Assembly: GCF_000684975.1 (NCBI RefSeq)
Contig: NZ_BAXZ01000036.1
Location: forward strand, 1 to 56,048
Length of the DNA: 56,048 bases
Reading direction: 5' to 3'
Source of the DNA: Paraburkholderia acidipaludis NBRC 101816
Lineage (GTDB): Bacteria; Pseudomonadota; Gammaproteobacteria; Burkholderiales; Burkholderiaceae
This document shows, in pieces, positions 52,916-56,048 of this stretch (positions are counted from its first letter, which is position 1; every line of letters starts with the position of its first letter). A program made the translations under genes and the position numbers. Below the pieces are notes generated by a model. The model was given only the letters and a program-made list of their open reading frames with translations. It made no database searches and was not told the origin of the DNA.

Positions 52916-53671
52916 ATGGCGTCGACTTCCGATTCCCGATCCGAACGCACGGCGCGGCTGTGCGCCGAAGCCGCGCTGTTCATGCGGGACCATGTGCTCT
53001 CGCGCGTCTCGCACGACCTGCGCAGTCCGTTGAATGCCATCCATAGCTGGGCCTACGTTCTCGAGCGCAAGATCGATGCCGCCGACCCGGCGGCGCAGCG
53101 CGCGCTGGGCGGTATCCGCACCGGTGTCGAGCAGCAGGTGCAGCTGCTCGAGTCGCTCGTGGACCGGACGCGTGCGCAAACGCGCAAGCTGCAGATCGAC
53201 CGCGCTCCGTTCGCGCTCGACGCGGCGATCGACGCAGCCGCGGACGCCGCGCGCGGCGCGCTTGCCGAGGCCCGTGAGGTCGCGCTCGCCGTGCAGGGTA
53301 TGCCGACGGATCTCACGCTCGATGGCGACCGCGAGCGCCTCGTGCAGGCGCTATGGCTGATGCTGGCCTTCGCGGTCGAGTCGAGCGCGCAAGGCGCGAG
53401 CGTGACGCTGGAGGTGAGCGCGACGGCTTCCGCCGTTCAGTTCGACGTGAAGTGGACCGCCGCGCCGCAAGCGCTCACCGACGCGTCGCTGCCGCATCTG
53501 CTGGAACCGTTTGCGCGCGAGCAGGCGCGCGAGCCGCTGGAGTCGGGGCGCACGGCCTGGGTGCTGGCGTTGTGCCTGCGCGTGGCCGAGGCGCATGGCG
53601 GGCGGTTCGAGCAGCGGCCGCTTGCCGAAGGCAAGGCCGCTGCGCTCGGGCTGAACGTGCCGCTGGCGTGA
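52916..53671 (+). CDS. Histidine kinase-like protein with degenerate ATP-binding domain
   Basis: A 251-residue soluble protein. The dimerisation and phospho-acceptor helix is well kept: RVSHDLRSPLNAIHSW with His33. The ATP-binding half follows the kinase fold but its motifs have decayed: the N-box region RLVQALWLMLAFAVESS has no asparagine, a DxGxG G1 box is absent, and the G2 position reads TAWVLALCLRVAEAHGG instead of a GxGLGL pattern. Only the F-box-like region (LPHLLEPFARE) and the final HGG remain. There is no sensor domain or membrane helix and no response regulator nearby. It may be a phosphotransfer or inhibitory pseudo-kinase. I chose ATG 52916, preceded by GAGGACACCG. Confidence 0.82.
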   Translation: MASTSDSRSERTARLCAEAALFMRDHVLSRVSHDLRSPLNAIHSWAYVLERKIDAADPAAQRALGGIRTGVEQQVQLLESLVDRTRAQTRKLQIDRAPFALDAAIDAAADAARGALAEAREVALAVQGMPTDLTLDGDRERLVQALWLMLAFAVESSAQGASVTLEVSATASAVQFDVKWTAAPQALTDASLPHLLEPFAREQAREPLESGRTAWVLALCLRVAEAHGGRFEQRPLAEGKAAALGLNVPLA

Positions 53672-53788
53672 GCCGCGCCGTCCCTGAGGGCGCAATGCCG
53701 TTGTCGCCGGCCTCACCGGGCCGCACGGCGCCTTCCCCTGTCTTTCGCCGCTTATACTGAGCGCTTCGCCCTACCGGAGCCCTCCGTC

Positions 53789-55201
53789 TTGATCCAGGTT
53801 ATCGCCCTTGTCGGCGCGCTGCTGCTCGTCGCCCTCAACGGTTTCTTCGTGGCCGCCGAGTTCGGCCTCGTCAAGCTGCGGCAGACGCGCGTGCAGAGCC
53901 TCGCGGCCCAGCATGGCCTGCGCGGCAAGCTGCTCGCGAAGGTGCACGGGCAGCTCGATGCCTATCTCTCCGCGTGCCAGCTCGGCATCACGCTCGCATC
54001 GCTCGGCCTGGGCTGGATCGGCGAACCCGCTTTCGCGCAATTGCTCTCGCCGTTGTTCGAGCTCTTCGGCGTGCAATCCGCGCAGCTGATTCATGGCATT
54101 TCGCTCGTGTTCGCCTTCACGGTGATCTCCTTCCTGCATATCGTCGTGGGCGAACTCGCGCCGAAGTCGCTGGCGATCCGTCAGGCCGAGAAGATGTCGC
54201 TATGGACGGCCGCGCCGCTCTACGGCTTCTACTGGACCATGTACCCCGCCATCTGGGCCTTGAACGCCAGCGCGAACGCGGTGCTGCGCATTGCGGGGCT
54301 CGCATCGGCGCACGGCTCGGACGCTCACTATTCCACCGACGAATTGAAGCTCATCCTGCGTAGCCGCCGTGCCGCAGCCGAGGCCGAAGCCGCCCTGCAG
54401 CACACGCACGGTGCGAACGGGACCGGCGCCGACACGAACGGCGGCCGGCCGCCCGCTCTGGCCGCCGTGGCGAATGCCTACAGCGCCGACGAATGGAACA
54501 CGCTCGCGCACTCGCTCGACTTTTCGCGCATGACCGTATCGGACCTCATGCGGCCCACGCACGAGATGGTGGGGCTGCGGCGCGATCGGCCGCTTGCCGA
54601 GAATATGCAGATCGTCGCGCGCCATCGCTTCAGCCGCTATCCGCTGTTCGAGGACGGGTCGGGCGAGCGCGTGGCGGGGCTCATTCATCTGAAGGATCTG
54701 CTGCTCGCGCGCGAGGCCGGCCAGGCGCTCGACGATCTCGGCAAGTTCGTGCGCCCGGTGCAGTATGTGAAGCCCGAAGCGCCCGCGCTCGCGCTCTTCA
54801 GGCGCTTTCGCAAGGGGGCGCCGCATTTCGCGCTCGTGGGGCGCAAGGGTGCGCGGCCCAATGGCTTCCTCACGCTCGACAATCTGCTGGGCGCGCTGGT
54901 GGGCCAGATTCACGACGAATTCCACCAGGCCGACACGGACTGGACGCGCATGGACGACGGCACGCTGATGGGGCGCGGGAGTCTGCCCGTGGTGTCGCTG
55001 GAGCAGGCGCTAGGCATCGACATCGACGAAGGGCGCGCGGAATCGGTGGGCGGGCTCGTGATTCATGCGCTGAACGATCTGCCCGCCGAGGGGCAGCGCG
55101 TGTCGTTCCCGCAGTTCGACATTGTCGTGAAGAAGATGAAGGGGCCGCGCATCGTGCTCGTGCGCGTTTATCCGAAGGGGCTGGTGGACGAAGGGGGGTG
55201 A
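53789..55201 (+). CDS. CNNM/CorC-type membrane protein (hemolysin family) with CBS pair
   Basis: A 470-residue inner-membrane protein. The N-terminal DUF21 domain (about residues 1-170) has four helices and includes GFFVAAEFGLVKLRQTR and GELAPKSLAIRQAEK. A CBS domain pair follows (starting VSDLMRPTHEMVGLRRD and SRYPLFEDGSGERVAGLIHLKDL), then the C-terminal CorC_HlyC domain (PVVSLEQALGIDI to VRVYPKG). The likely start is TTG 53789, with GGAG about ten bases upstream. Members are linked to magnesium or cobalt efflux and to salt sensing; the 'hemolysin' name is historical. Confidence 0.93.
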   Translation: MIQVIALVGALLLVALNGFFVAAEFGLVKLRQTRVQSLAAQHGLRGKLLAKVHGQLDAYLSACQLGITLASLGLGWIGEPAFAQLLSPLFELFGVQSAQLIHGISLVFAFTVISFLHIVVGELAPKSLAIRQAEKMSLWTAAPLYGFYWTMYPAIWALNASANAVLRIAGLASAHGSDAHYSTDELKLILRSRRAAAEAEAALQHTHGANGTGADTNGGRPPALAAVANAYSADEWNTLAHSLDFSRMTVSDLMRPTHEMVGLRRDRPLAENMQIVARHRFSRYPLFEDGSGERVAGLIHLKDLLLAREAGQALDDLGKFVRPVQYVKPEAPALALFRRFRKGAPHFALVGRKGARPNGFLTLDNLLGALVGQIHDEFHQADTDWTRMDDGTLMGRGSLPVVSLEQALGIDIDEGRAESVGGLVIHALNDLPAEGQRVSFPQFDIVVKKMKGPRIVLVRVYPKGLVDEGG

Positions 55202-55494
55202 GCGCTGCCTAAAATGCCGTTCTCTGGCATTCCCGGCCAATCTTTGTGTACCGCGTTTCCACTCCGCAATTCAGTTCAGGGGCTCTGAACGGCCCGTCAG
55301 ATTTAGCCGCAACATCGCGGCCTTATGCCCTTGGCTGGTCCATGCGTCTGCCTGTCAGACGTTGAGACTCGTCAACATCTCCGATCAAGTCGGTCGACAT
55401 TCTTTCCTCATCCCGCATAGCCTGACGCGCTAATCGTTGCCTTCGCAACGGCCTGGCAGCGTTCCTTTCTTTTTCGGCAGAGCGGGGATGGCGT
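55202..55494. other. Spacer before vgrG
   Basis: Nearly 300 bases without a gene. It contains a short hairpin just after the preceding stop (AATGCC/GGCATT, 55213-55231), possibly a weak terminator, and CGTTGC/GCAACG at 55435-55450 upstream of the vgrG start. No T-run follows either. Nothing else stands out. Confidence 0.5.
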
Positions 55495-56048
55495 ATGAAT
55501 GCAGTAACAAAGAACTTCGCGGTTGCATTGCGCCACCCGAGCGCGCGTCTGCGGCAGCTTCTGCGGGTCTGGGTCGGGATACTCCAGCAGGACTTCCAGG
55601 TGGTCAAGTTCCGGGTGCGTGGAGGATTCTGCAAGGACTACGTGGTCGATCTGACGGTGACCGCGTCGCAGCTCGATCTCGACGGCAGGCAGTTCGTCGG
55701 GCGGCGCGCGGGGCTGCAGATCGACGAGCGCGTGGCCGTGCCCTCGGTCAGCTACGTCGAACCCGTCGATCATGAAGCCGCCACCTTCAACGGCGTGATC
55801 ACGCGCATGGAGCGCACCGGCGTGAGTCGCGACGAGGCCACCTACCGGCTGCGCATCGAGCCGCGCTTTGCTGCCCTCTGCAAGCGGATCATCAGGTCAG
55901 ATACCTTCAAGGACGTGACGCTGCCGGAGATGATCAGGCAGGCGCTGGTTGACCGCAAGAATTTCGATGCCTTCGACGTGGAATTCCAGATCGAAGGGCT
56001 GCAGGAAAAGATGGAAGAAGTGGTGATGTACGAGGAGTCCTTATGGGA
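55495..56048 (+). CDS. vgrG: VgrG-family type VI secretion spike protein, N-terminal part (cut by window end)
   Basis: An open frame running off the window end, so the gene is partial: 184 codons and two bases are present. After a basic start (MNAVTKNFAVALRHPSARLRQ) come the VgrG gp27-like landmarks: DFQVVKFRVRGGFCKDY, DLTVTASQLDLDGRQFVGRR, NGVITRMERTGVSRDEATYRLRIEPR and SDTFKDVTLPEM. VgrG proteins sit at the tip of the type VI secretion spike and often carry or deliver effectors encoded downstream. The full protein would be 700 or more residues. The start is ATG 55495; AGCGGGG lies nearby upstream. Confidence 0.9.
   Translation, partial: MNAVTKNFAVALRHPSARLRQLLRVWVGILQQDFQVVKFRVRGGFCKDYVVDLTVTASQLDLDGRQFVGRRAGLQIDERVAVPSVSYVEPVDHEAATFNGVITRMERTGVSRDEATYRLRIEPRFAALCKRIIRSDTFKDVTLPEMIRQALVDRKNFDAFDVEFQIEGLQEKMEEVVMYEESLW

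Noticed and set aside
55435..55450. CGTTGC/GCAACG hairpin as terminator or tRNA arm
   Set aside because: Six-base stem with no T-run and no other tRNA arms.

Overview
The window looks like part of a secondary chromosome of a Burkholderiaceae bacterium (Burkholderia, Paraburkholderia, Caballeronia or Trinickia type). The basis is high GC, strong G/C third positions, and the linkage sdhB-sdhE-gltA, leuC-entericidin-leuD-leuB-asd-fimV-truA-trpF-trpB-methyltransferase-trpA-accD-folC-SPOR-cvpA-purF-metZ, which I know from chromosome 2 of that group. I saw no rRNA, tRNA, transposase, integrase or CRISPR array.

Layout. (1) 1-2147: end of the succinate dehydrogenase operon and citrate synthase, closed by a strong terminator. 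(2) 2247-6829: small accessory genes: a VOC protein, a two-component pair, a TerB-like protein, a terC remnant cut at both ends, and a MipA/OmpV outer-membrane protein. (3) 6830-7785: a gene-free, AT-rich gap. (4) 7786-31207: a coherent accessory block. It holds tonB-exbB-exbD-exbD-TPR, an XRE-cupin regulator, a 951-residue TonB-dependent receptor, then a tightly packed run of two YejA-like binding proteins, YejB, YejE, YejF, TldD, TldE/PmbA, two GNAT acetyltransferases and an AcrB-type RND pump, and finally a second XRE-cupin regulator on the opposite strand. (5) 31856-50548: conserved core biosynthesis (leucine, aspartate family, tryptophan, fatty acid, folate, purine, methionine) with fimV and truA. 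(6) 50639-56048: MOSC protein, AraC regulator, FKBP isomerase, a degenerate histidine kinase, a CNNM/CorC membrane protein, and the start of a VgrG gene cut by the window edge.

Two things stand out. The 7.8-31.2 kb block reads as a complete route for a peptide or peptide-like compound: outer-membrane uptake with its own energising complex, periplasmic capture by two diverged binding proteins, ABC import, proteolysis by TldD/TldE, N-acetylation and efflux, bracketed by paralogous regulators. It resembles the uptake and immunity logic around microcin C and microcin B17, but with no toxin gene. Second, the leuB-asd gap holds a 41-codon open frame, missed by length-filtered gene finding. Its end is packed with Thr, Ile and Lys codons and is followed directly by two competing helices. 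It looks like an attenuation leader that tunes asd to the end products of the aspartate pathway.

All functions are inferred from sequence by eye. No database search, alignment or folding program was run.
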